From the NCBI GenBank assembly GCA_002384055.1, contig DGAU01000003.1, positions 143,359-179,172 of the forward strand: a stretch of 35,814 bases of DNA. The letters are read 5' to 3'. Shown here piece by piece: positions 17,301 through 24,119 of this stretch (the first letter of the stretch is position 1; each line of letters begins with the position of its first letter). The notes beneath the pieces are model-generated. The model was not told the origin of the DNA, did not search any database, and saw nothing but the letters and a program-made list of their open reading frames with translations. Origin of the DNA: Flavobacteriaceae bacterium UBA4022 (GTDB lineage Bacteria > Bacteroidota > Bacteroidia > Flavobacteriales > Flavobacteriaceae). The position numbers and the translations under genes are program-made.

Positions 17301-17715
17301 ACGCAATTACACCCTCAACCAGTCCAATATTATGCCTCAGATGAGTATTCTTTGGGGTACGGGGTCAAGGTTCAATTTGTTTTACAAAGCACAAAACAAA
17401 AGGAATATCGTGGGCGCACAAGAACGTTTGTCGCAAACAACCATTGGAGGATTATGCAATTTTAATAAAACGCAAAAGCTCTCCCTGACCATGGAGGCAA
17501 AATATATCGAAAACAAATTTGTAGGGATTCCTTATTCGGCTGTCGCCTATACCATGCTCGAAGGATTGCAGCCAGGCACTAACTTTACTTGGAGTCTCTT
17601 GCTACAGCGCCAGATCTCTTCGTATTTAAATCTTAATCTGTCTTATTTTGGGCGCCAAAGCAGCCAAGGACCAGTCGTGCATTCGGGCACGGTGCAACTC
17701 AAAGCCTTTTTCTAA
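14302..17715 (+). CDS. Large conserved outer-membrane beta-barrel-like protein of unknown function
   Basis: A 1137-residue exported protein that I recognise only as a type conserved in flavobacteria; no function is known to me. The ATG at 14302 starts a clean signal peptide (MKHLLFLLALFLCPLLFGQ); the longer frame from a TTG at 14293 is less likely. Residues about 20-125 look like a small beta domain. Residues about 135-350 hold the most conserved-looking stretch (SIVRGLTIGNNQNAVINSQL, LRAGDIDL, GQEGNQGPYKLVGPNGE). From there on the sequence alternates hydrophobic and polar residues, as in a large barrel, ending in Phe. A DYNQDGIQDLEEFE loop at residues 825-838 resembles an EF-hand/dockerin calcium site (Asp825, Asn827, Asp829, Asp833, Glu836). 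It stands alone, divergent from xth, and ends at a strong terminator. Confidence 0.75.
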   Translation: MKHLLFLLALFLCPLLFGQETDMTLRSKRLASRAQILIDSLGVNPKYFGVYTKNGTQIDTSRFQIDFKNALLFLPPQVVATHDTIEVRYLRYPEFMTKNYSRLDPKMVVASTNATQKIFRMNQPNFKRQSVPFDGLNTQGSIVRGLTIGNNQNAVINSQLDLQITGALNEKINIRASLQDSNLPSQDGGYSQSLDEFDALFVALYADQWRLRAGDIDLSNTNTYFGQFTKKIQGLYAQGIIDHQDGSKTELFGAGGLVRGVFQRSTIIGQEGNQGPYKLVGPNGEAYILMISGSERIYNNGVLLKRGENNDYMIDYNAGELIFNPTYPITANMRITAEYQVTERNYTRFIGYGGGQYTSETLRIGAYAYSEKDAKNQPLQQNFTDIQRTTLTQAGDDPQALNAPSERPETYSENKILYKKEDVGGTTIFVFSNNPEEELFQVRFSRVADQMGDYIIDSDTAINKIYVYTPPIDGVPQGNYSPTIRLTPAQELQLAGFYARYSPNDASQIDIELGASHNDLNLYSAIDDTDNKGYASRLAMQHTLWTSADTTQLKAFGSYNYIDQNYRTPERLYNVEFNRDWNLEQVQGTQRLFELGGSITQPNVGFANYSLNWLSYGASYQGQKHNFQGEGARGKWRLWSLASQLSSSSLLKKTAFFRTNQHLQLDLNKAWIGAKFQSENNQERDSTQTLTGLSQRFVHYEFVAGLGDSTAVFTEMGYRNRVTDSARLGAMTRATKAQDVFIKTKLIASEKAQLYTFAQYRILDHTDESLAREENISARINYSQSLWQNMLRFNTAIETNNGALPQQEFTYILVEPGQGVFTWNDYNQDGIQDLEEFEIAQFQDQATYIRVLLPNQTFIKIRKNSLSQQATWQFASWKGQKGVKGLLSHFYNQTAILIDRKTKRDGKSFFDRPFALNAEDDLGLQYNLKNTLFFNRSQQRYTTTYSYLKNKSSQLVALSPQRSALEQHQISFDHLMSRVYLFHLEGATGYKKATSANFGQRNYTLNQSNIMPQMSILWGTGSRFNLFYKAQNKRNIVGAQERLSQTTIGGLCNFNKTQKLSLTMEAKYIENKFVGIPYSAVAYTMLEGLQPGTNFTWSLLLQRQISSYLNLNLSYFGRQSSQGPVVHSGTVQLKAFF

Positions 17716-17722
17716 CAAAAAA

Positions 17723-17749
17723 AAAAGAGCGGGCATGGCCCGCTCTTTT
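17723..17749. terminator. Bidirectional intrinsic terminator
   Basis: A perfect hairpin, AAAAGAGCGGGC, loop ATG, GCCCGCTCTTTT, sits between the convergent barrel gene and T9SS-protein gene. The GC-rich 8-bp core (17727-17734 with 17738-17745) is flanked by A- and T-tracts, so it works in both directions. Confidence 0.93.
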
Positions 17750-17770
17750 CAATAATATATCGCTACTAAA

Positions 17771-20389
17771 TTACTTAACGATAATCTTTGCTGTCTTGTA
17801 TGAATTAGAGAAAATATCTCCCATCTTGATGATGTATACTCCAGCAGCGGCATAAGACATATCCAACTGATAGTTGAAACGATCTCCTTCTTTTTCTATA
17901 TAATTGAATGCCAAAACTTGACCTAAAACATTATAGATGCCTATCGCTGCACGATCATCGTAGCGCGTTACTAGGGCAATATCGAATTGATTGTTTGGCA
18001 ATGACGTGACCAATAAGTCCGCTTGTTCGATCGCCAATTCGTTGATGCCTATTAAACCGTCTACGTCTGCAGAATAATCTTCTACTTCGCCAAAGTTTGT
18101 TTGTGCACAGGCATCAGCAGGTACTTCTGCTTGCCAGTTTGACTTGAAACGCATTCTGTGCAAACCATCAGCAACACCTGCAGGCACTACTAGGTCGGTA
18201 GTTTCGGTATAGCTACCAGCTCCTGCTCCCGGTGCAATGATAAAGTTCGACACAACTAATTCGTCAGTGCTGAACGTGCCATCGTCGTTGAAGTCGATCC
18301 AACCTTTGATGTGTTGGTCGCCGTAACCAGTTGAAAACGTCACTTGATAAGTCCCGCCAGCAGCAAATGTTGCCACTTGACTCGTGAAATCTCCATAACC
18401 TTCGCAGGCTGATGGGTTATTGATTTCGTTTACAGAAACCAAAGTAAATCCATCGCCGAATGAGCAATTTAAGTTCGGGTTGCAATAAATCAAGGAATTT
18501 TGAACGGTCTTTGTTGCTTCGTCATTTGCCCCATTGGTGTCAACAGGCAAATTGGTGCGTGAAACAATTTCATAAACAGCATTTTGAATTGATAAATCGG
18601 CAGTTGCGCTAAAGGTATAGGTCTCTGTCGTTCCAGCCTCAAGAGCACCGGTAAAGGTCTCGACAACTGGAGTACCTCCGTCGATTGTATACTGTACTTC
18701 TGGATCTACAATAGCGTTGATTCCAAAGTTACGGATCGAGATAACAATGTCCTCTGAGGAGGTCAATGGCCCAGAAGACGGAGAGGTAATACTCGTGACT
18801 CCGATATCATCAACCGTTGTGTTTGGCTCTAAAATAAACGCACCAACAACACCTTTACGGCCAGTATTCATATACTCATTCAAGAACCAAAAAGTTGCGT
18901 CATCTGATGGATCAATATCCATTTTGCTGTAGTCACCATATCGCAAGCCTGGAATATTAGCATTCCCATTGGCAATCACTTCTTCAGCAACTGTCATAGT
19001 GCCTAGCGCATCGCCATCGAAACGTCCTGTGTAGTATGAGCTGACACGTACGACATCTGGAGTCGTTGGTCCCGACATAGAGCTATAGCCCATACCGATG
19101 TTCCCACTACCATCCATGATCATACTGGCATGCCATGCATGACGGCCATCCGGTGCCGTATAAGTGCCTTCTTGATACAAGGTCCAAGGCTGGTTATCAG
19201 CCGTTTGACGGAATTCGTACCAGCGCACACCTGCTAATTCACCACCTGTTGCATCGACATCAACCACATGGTCAAAAATAGCACTGTTGTGTGTTGCAAA
19301 TTTTCTGAATTGCGCTTGGTTCATGATCGTAGCCTGCAAGGCATCAATCGCAACGCCATTATTCGGCTGGGTCAAGTTAGAAAACCCGCCACCATCAAAA
19401 ACTGAGATAAACGGAGTTGTATTGATTTGCGTCGCCGCAGAAATCGATGAATTTGATGGAGTCGCCCAGTCCACATCGATGGTCCATAACTTGATATGAT
19501 CATCAGAAACACCCCCCCAGGCATCATCCTGAAGATAAATGATTGTTGCCCCACCAGCGGCTGGAAGATTGTCATCACTCACATTGAGTGCTTGAGGACT
19601 ATAAAATCCACTGGTCACAATACCTGGCAACACAAAAGTCTGAAAACTTGCAGACGCATTACCTGCGATCATCTCGTCACGTTCTAAAGCCCAAACTCTC
19701 TTGGCGCTATTATTCCCGGTTATGTAATATCCATCACTCCAAACAGAAAGTTTATTGTAATCCGTCACACCGGTATAAGTGTAAACGTACCAACCATTGT
19801 TGATCGGATCGGGTCCATCACTGACGGCAACTTGTACATTTCCGTTGCCAAACAAGTAACTAATAACCCAACGATCTGCAGCGGTATCATAAGAAGCGGT
19901 AAGGTCACAACAACCACCACCCGAGAAAATGTTAGTGACAGCGAGCTGAGCTGTTAAAGGATTTCCCGCTTTATCAAAAATACGGTAACCTGTATTGTAG
20001 ACCACAAATATATGGTCAAGACCCACAGCCATAGCAGGATCCGTAGGTTGTGAACTCGAAGAATACGCATCGAAGACAATTGATGGAGGCATCACGCGAA
20101 CGCTTTGCTCGGTCTCATGACGGTTGAGCACATAATAATCATCTGTGCTTTGCTTGTCTTTGCCAATAATGACTTTATTTCTGATCGAGCGTCTGTCTTG
20201 TGCTTCTTCAGAAGAATCTTCAGCAGGAATCAAATACGGTCTTGAAGCCATCGAAGGCACGTGCTCCATAGATAGAGCAGCGCCAACCTGTTCCAGACCT
20301 TGAGCGACATTTTCAGTCACTTCTTGCGCGTTTAGCGTCATGCCAAAGAAAACAAGGCAAACCGCTAAAAAGTAATTTTTAATTTTCAT
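17771..20389 (-). CDS. Type IX-secreted GEVED-domain surface protein
   Basis: An 872-residue exported protein. A signal peptide (1 to about 21, ending TLNAQ) is followed by an Asp/Glu-rich spacer. A large beta region at about 95-500 has propeller-like repeats (AMAVGLDHIFVVYNTGYRIF, DLTASYDTAADRWVISYLF). A CARDB/Ig-like domain follows at about 520-625 (VDDIGVTSITSPSSGPLTS ...), then a GEVED domain at about 690-765 with GWIDFNDDGTFSTDE and NFGEVEDYSADV. The last 70 residues are a Por-type C-terminal sorting domain (AIGIYNVLGQVLAF ... AAGVYIIKMG ... KTAKIIVK), which sends the protein through the type IX system to the cell surface or medium. Its role could be adhesion or hydrolysis; no catalytic motif was identified. 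It is a single gene. Confidence 0.9.
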   Translation of the reverse strand: MKIKNYFLAVCLVFFGMTLNAQEVTENVAQGLEQVGAALSMEHVPSMASRPYLIPAEDSSEEAQDRRSIRNKVIIGKDKQSTDDYYVLNRHETEQSVRVMPPSIVFDAYSSSSQPTDPAMAVGLDHIFVVYNTGYRIFDKAGNPLTAQLAVTNIFSGGGCCDLTASYDTAADRWVISYLFGNGNVQVAVSDGPDPINNGWYVYTYTGVTDYNKLSVWSDGYYITGNNSAKRVWALERDEMIAGNASASFQTFVLPGIVTSGFYSPQALNVSDDNLPAAGGATIIYLQDDAWGGVSDDHIKLWTIDVDWATPSNSSISAATQINTTPFISVFDGGGFSNLTQPNNGVAIDALQATIMNQAQFRKFATHNSAIFDHVVDVDATGGELAGVRWYEFRQTADNQPWTLYQEGTYTAPDGRHAWHASMIMDGSGNIGMGYSSMSGPTTPDVVRVSSYYTGRFDGDALGTMTVAEEVIANGNANIPGLRYGDYSKMDIDPSDDATFWFLNEYMNTGRKGVVGAFILEPNTTVDDIGVTSITSPSSGPLTSSEDIVISIRNFGINAIVDPEVQYTIDGGTPVVETFTGALEAGTTETYTFSATADLSIQNAVYEIVSRTNLPVDTNGANDEATKTVQNSLIYCNPNLNCSFGDGFTLVSVNEINNPSACEGYGDFTSQVATFAAGGTYQVTFSTGYGDQHIKGWIDFNDDGTFSTDELVVSNFIIAPGAGAGSYTETTDLVVPAGVADGLHRMRFKSNWQAEVPADACAQTNFGEVEDYSADVDGLIGINELAIEQADLLVTSLPNNQFDIALVTRYDDRAAIGIYNVLGQVLAFNYIEKEGDRFNYQLDMSYAAAGVYIIKMGDIFSNSYKTAKIIVK

Positions 20390-20550
20390 TGATGAGTGTT
20401 TAAAGTTAATAGAGTTGTAATTGTCTCTAAAAATACCACGAATTCTTGAAATTTGAGTAATTTGAAGTGAAATTTAACGCTTGACTATTCTGTGTGTTTT
20501 TTATTTTAGTCATCTCTATTAATATGTTAACAAGATCATCATCCGCTTCT

Positions 20551-20898
20551 ATGCCCTACAAAATCATTTTGATTACGGTGCTTTCGCTTTTTGTCATCAC
20601 CCAATGCACCACAAAAAAGTCACTCACCACCCAGAAGCCGTCGAACATGCTGGATCAAGCCCCAAGTGAAAACCACCTATTAGGAATCATCGAGCAGCAA
20701 TCTCCCAATGGGGGTTGTCCTTATTTGATTAAAGTTATCGGGGATACAGCGTATTTCTTAGACCCGGTTAATTTGCCCTCGGCATTTGCTCAGGACAAAA
20801 AACAAGTGTGGTTTACCTTCACGGGGCTGCGCCGTATGAATCGATGCCCCCTGGGTAACCCCATATGGATTGACGATATCATCGCAAGAAATCAGTAA
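20551..20898 (+). CDS. Small lipoprotein-like hypothetical protein
   Basis: A 115-residue protein from the ATG at 20551, starting MPYKIILITVLSLFVITQC: a basic/hydrophobic signal and a possible lipid-attachment Cys about residue 19. The residue before Cys is Gln, which is unusual for a lipobox. The mature part is a compact domain with two Cys residues (SPNGGCPYLIKV and RMNRCPLGNPIWIDDI) that could pair. I do not recognise a named family, though short exported proteins of this style are frequent in flavobacteria. An in-frame ATG at 20524 or GTG at 20494 would lengthen the N-terminus by 9 or 19 residues. The gene converges on glyS, with only 3 nt between the two stop codons. Confidence 0.65.
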   Translation: MPYKIILITVLSLFVITQCTTKKSLTTQKPSNMLDQAPSENHLLGIIEQQSPNGGCPYLIKVIGDTAYFLDPVNLPSAFAQDKKQVWFTFTGLRRMNRCPLGNPIWIDDIIARNQ

Positions 20899-20901
20899 TC
20901 T

Positions 20902-22437
20902 TTAGGACAGCCAGTGCTGGTAGGCAATCGATTCTTGCATGTGCTCACCCAACGTCGCGATAGAAACACGAATTTGATCCATCGTATCACGATTGCGTAA
21001 AGTGACCGTTTGGTCTTCTAAACTCTGGTGGTCTACCGTAATACAATAAGGCGTTCCGGCTGCATCTTGCCTACGGTATCTGCGCCCTACCGCATCCTTT
21101 TCATCATAGATGACATTAAAATTCCATTGCAATTGAGCGACAATTGTCTTGGCCAGTTCGGGTAATCCATCTTTTTTAATCAACGGCAAAATAGCCGCCT
21201 TGGTAGGAGCCAAAATAAACGGCAATTTCAAAACCGTGCGTTGTGAGCCATCTTCAAGCACTTCTTCTTTTAAACTGTGCGAGAGTACCGCCAAAAACAT
21301 ACGGTCCAATCCGATAGAAGTTTCGACTACATATGGGACATAGCTTTCATTTAATTCAGGATCAAAAAATTGTAGTTTTTTGCCCGAAAACGCCTCGTGC
21401 TGCTTGAGATCAAAATCTGTTCGCGAATGGATTCCTTCAAGTTCTTTGAAGCCAAATGGAAAATTAAATTCTATATCTGAAGCGGCATTGGCGTAATGGG
21501 CCAATTTCTCATGATCATGAAAACGATAATTTTCTTCGCCTAAGCCCAGAGACAAGTGCCATTTTAAGCGTGTTTCTTTCCAATAATCATACCAGCGCAT
21601 TTCTTCTCCCGGACGCACAAAAAATTGCATTTCCATTTGCTCAAACTCACGCATTCTAAAGATAAATTGGCGCGCTACAATTTCATTTCTAAAGGCTTTT
21701 CCGGTCTGGGCGATACCAAAAGGGATTTTCATTCGGCCTGTTTTCTGAACATTAAGGAAATTCACAAAAATTCCTTGAGCTGTTTCGGGTCTTAAATATA
21801 AGTCGGTCGCGGTGTCTGCGCTTGCGCCAAGTTTGGTGCCAAACATCAGATTAAACTGACGCACGTCTGTCCAATTCTTGGACCCCGAGTCTGGATCAGC
21901 AATGCCCAGTGATTCTATTAAAGCCTTTACATCGGCCAAGTCCTCTGCTTCGAGTGAGCGGGCCAGACGATCCAAAATGCCTTGCTTCTCTTCTCGATAA
22001 CGCAATACCCGATCGTTAGTCGCCTCAAACTGTGCTTGGTCGAATGAATCGCCAAAGCGTTTTTTGGCTTTGGCAATTTCCTTTTGGGCTTTTTGTTCTA
22101 TTTTTTCGGCATAATCTTCAACCAAGACATCGGCCCGATAGCGTTTTTTTGAATCTTTGTTGTCGATAAGGGGATCGTTGAAGGCGTCAACATGCCCCGA
22201 AGCTTTCCAGATTTTTGGGTGCATTAATATTGCTGAATCGAGGCCCACAATATTTTGATTCATATACACCATACTGCGCCACCAATACTCCCGGATGTTT
22301 TTTTTGAGCTCTACCCCGTTTTGTGCATAATCATAGACAGCGCTCAGCCCGTCATATATTTCGCTCGAGGCAAATATGTATCCATACTCCTTTGAATGAG
22401 CAATTACTTTTTTAAAAAAATCTTCCGTGTTGGCCAT
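20902..22437 (-). CDS. glyS: Glycine--tRNA ligase (dimeric, eukaryotic/archaeal type)
   Basis: A 511-residue class II aminoacyl-tRNA synthetase charging tRNA-Gly in the cytoplasm. It is the single-chain alpha2 type, not the alpha2beta2 bacterial form. Visible family blocks are YGYIFASSEIYDGLSAVYDYAQNG near the N-terminus, YLRPETAQGIFVNF, the motif-2 region FRNEIVARQFIFRMREFEQME, ETSIGLDRMF (motif 3), and an anticodon-binding domain in the last 110 residues (LPFILAPTKAAILPL ... RRQDAAGTPYCITVDH). An insertion at about residues 90-190 is charged and partly helical, as usual in this group. A TAnnTTTG element ends four bases before the ATG, so the mRNA may be leaderless. A small hypothetical gene converges on it. 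Confidence 0.96.
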   Translation of the reverse strand: MANTEDFFKKVIAHSKEYGYIFASSEIYDGLSAVYDYAQNGVELKKNIREYWWRSMVYMNQNIVGLDSAILMHPKIWKASGHVDAFNDPLIDNKDSKKRYRADVLVEDYAEKIEQKAQKEIAKAKKRFGDSFDQAQFEATNDRVLRYREEKQGILDRLARSLEAEDLADVKALIESLGIADPDSGSKNWTDVRQFNLMFGTKLGASADTATDLYLRPETAQGIFVNFLNVQKTGRMKIPFGIAQTGKAFRNEIVARQFIFRMREFEQMEMQFFVRPGEEMRWYDYWKETRLKWHLSLGLGEENYRFHDHEKLAHYANAASDIEFNFPFGFKELEGIHSRTDFDLKQHEAFSGKKLQFFDPELNESYVPYVVETSIGLDRMFLAVLSHSLKEEVLEDGSQRTVLKLPFILAPTKAAILPLIKKDGLPELAKTIVAQLQWNFNVIYDEKDAVGRRYRRQDAAGTPYCITVDHQSLEDQTVTLRNRDTMDQIRVSIATLGEHMQESIAYQHWLS

Positions 22438-22441
22438 GGCG

Positions 22442-22449
22442 CAAAAATA
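22442..22449 (-). promoter_or_regulatory. Candidate -7 element overlapping the glyS start region
   Basis: The minus strand reads TATTTTTG, a full TAnnTTTG match, with only CGCC between it and the glyS ATG at 22437. Transcription would begin at or next to the start codon. The surrounding T-rich run makes a chance match possible, and no -33 TTG lies at standard spacing. Confidence 0.4.
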
Positions 22450-22499
22450 AAAAATCCAAGAGGATAAGTTGTGGCGAACTTCTGTTTTTTTAAGAAAGA

Positions 22500-23381
22500 T
22501 TATTTGAGATACATGGCCGCAGAGGCAAGTATTTGCTCCCCGTCATATAGATTAATGACATAACGCCCCGGAATCAAATCATCTTCAACGGCATCAACAA
22601 GAATACAAACGTCCATTTCTTGCTGGTCATAAACCACCTCTGAGGTTGCACTAAAATATAAAGTGGCGCCATTTTCTTTCACCTCAAAACGATCCCCCAG
22701 CAGGTTATTCTTGGGATTAATCACTTGAAGCCGCAGTGTATGAACCCCCAAAGGGGCTAATTCATTGGGCGCTATCGTAAAGCAACTCCGAATTTTGTCT
22801 GCACGACTCGCTCTTTTGGTGTCCACGATTTTTCCGCTCGAACGCACAATCACGGCAGCACTGCCTAAATCTAAAGCCTGAAGCCTAGCGCCACGAGCCA
22901 AAACCTCTTGCAGGGTCTTATTTTTTTCTGTCAAAATATCATTGGAGGTTGCGGTTTGTTCCAAAATTGTCTGTGTGCTATCAATCCGCTTATTCAGATT
23001 CATGGTGACTTGAATCAAACTGTCTGCGCGAGCAAATAGCATCGTACGCTCTTCTTTTAATCGGGCAATCTCAATCCGGTAACGCTTGATGATCGCCATA
23101 CTTGGCCTGGCGGTTTTCACCGAATCCAACAAAATTTGGATGCGGGCGCGGGCGGCCAAAAGCGCTTGATCTTGAAGGTCGTATGCGGTAATGAGGTTGT
23201 TGTAATTATCCCCAATACTTACCAATTCTAGAGTGATGTTGGCTTTTTGTTCTTCTAATCCCATCAGGTTGGTCCGACTCTCTTGGTATAAGAAACTGGT
23301 ATAAACACCAAGACCAAACAGCAGTGTTGACAAAACGATAATCGCTCTTTTAAATTTTTTTGTTGGTTGTTCGTTATCCAT
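22500..23381 (-). CDS. Membrane-anchored coiled-coil protein of unknown function
   Basis: A 293-residue protein from the ATG at 23381 (MDNEQPTKKFKRAIIV); an upstream in-frame start would add 12 residues, but it fits poorly with the divergent comF start. One transmembrane helix at about residues 14-34 (IIVLSTLLFGLGVYTSFLY) is preceded by Lys/Arg, so the bulk should lie in the periplasm. Residues about 35-165 are heptad-rich and predicted to be coiled coil (LEEQKANITLELV ... LKEERTMLFARADSL). The last 120 residues form a beta-rich domain (ALDLGSAAVIVRSS, GVHTLRLQVINPKNNLLG, PGRYVINLYDGE). I do not recognise a named family. It lies 62 nt upstream of glyS on the same strand and is divergent from comF, with about 51 bp between the starts. 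Confidence 0.75.
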   Translation of the reverse strand: MDNEQPTKKFKRAIIVLSTLLFGLGVYTSFLYQESRTNLMGLEEQKANITLELVSIGDNYNNLITAYDLQDQALLAARARIQILLDSVKTARPSMAIIKRYRIEIARLKEERTMLFARADSLIQVTMNLNKRIDSTQTILEQTATSNDILTEKNKTLQEVLARGARLQALDLGSAAVIVRSSGKIVDTKRASRADKIRSCFTIAPNELAPLGVHTLRLQVINPKNNLLGDRFEVKENGATLYFSATSEVVYDQQEMDVCILVDAVEDDLIPGRYVINLYDGEQILASAAMYLK

Positions 23382-23432
23382 ATAACTCTCCGTATAAAGT
23401 CTACTTATAACACCCATAGACCCTTTAAAGGT

Positions 23433-24095
23433 ATGCTAAATATTTTATTTCCCAAGTACTGTCCAGGATGTGATCATCCGCTTACGACTGCCAAACTCTT
23501 GGCTTGTGTTGCTTGTCGCAATGCCTTACCCTTAACCCGATTTCATCAAACGGGCGACCCGACATTTGTCGATAAATTTTATGGACGTCTGCCCTTGGTT
23601 TTCGGCACTGCATTACTGCATTACCACAAAAAAGGATTGGCCCAAAAGTTAATTCACGCCTTTAAGTACAATGGCAACAAAGCCATTGGTTGTTGGCTGG
23701 CGACTTGGCTTGGACAAGAATTGGCGGCCCTCCAAATAGCCGATCAAATAACTGCTGTTGTGCCGGTTCCTTTACACCCCAAAAAGCAACGACAGCGCGG
23801 CTATAATCAAGCAGCAGTAATAGCGCACCAAATCGCCAAATGTCTTGACGTGCCTGTTTGGGAAAGGATCCTGCTGAAAACCACGCACCTTAAGGCGCAA
23901 GCCAAAAAAAACCAATGGGACCGATGGTCTCACGCCCACACCTTTGTTCTCAATCCGAAGGAATCTATACCTCCATCGCATTTGCTGCTGGTCGATGATG
24001 TGGTGACCACCGGGGCAACACTTGAGGCCTGCGGCTTGCTATTGACCAAAACACCGGGCATACAACTAAGTTGTGCCTCTATCGCCATTGCCTAA
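23433..24095 (+). CDS. comF: ComF family phosphoribosyltransferase-like protein
   Basis: A 220-residue protein starting MLNILFPKYCPGC. An N-terminal zinc-ribbon-like knuckle has Cys10, Cys13, Cys25 and Cys28. A type I phosphoribosyltransferase fold follows, with VVPVPLHPKKQRQRGYNQA and the PRPP-binding loop LLLVDDVVTTGATL near the C-terminus. ComF proteins are needed for DNA uptake in naturally competent bacteria such as Bacillus and Haemophilus, and are thought to help single-stranded DNA enter the cytoplasm; in Bacteroidota the role is untested as far as I know. The longer frame from 23367 adds 22 residues that do not resemble the family. A 10-bp palindrome CCTTTAAAGG ends one base before the ATG. 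The Big_5-type lipoprotein gene begins 24 nt downstream. Confidence 0.92.
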   Translation: MLNILFPKYCPGCDHPLTTAKLLACVACRNALPLTRFHQTGDPTFVDKFYGRLPLVFGTALLHYHKKGLAQKLIHAFKYNGNKAIGCWLATWLGQELAALQIADQITAVVPVPLHPKKQRQRGYNQAAVIAHQIAKCLDVPVWERILLKTTHLKAQAKKNQWDRWSHAHTFVLNPKESIPPSHLLLVDDVVTTGATLEACGLLLTKTPGIQLSCASIAIA

Positions 24096-24106
24096 GAAAG
24101 TTTACT

Positions 24107-24114
24107 TATTTTTG
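24107..24114 (+). promoter_or_regulatory. Candidate -7 element just before the Big_5 lipoprotein start
   Basis: TATTTTTG fully matches TAnnTTTG and is separated from the ATG at 24120 by five bases (GCCCT). It repeats the layout seen at glyS and predicts a leaderless or nearly leaderless transcript. No standard -33 TTG was found. Confidence 0.4.
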
Positions 24115-24119
24115 GCCCT

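Noticed and set aside
19512..19518. G7/C7 tract inside the T9SS surface protein as a phase-variation tract
   Set aside because: Similar or longer tracts occur in housekeeping genes here (C8 in sdhA near 28206-28213, C7 in thiL near 34459-34465), so the tract is not special to the surface gene.
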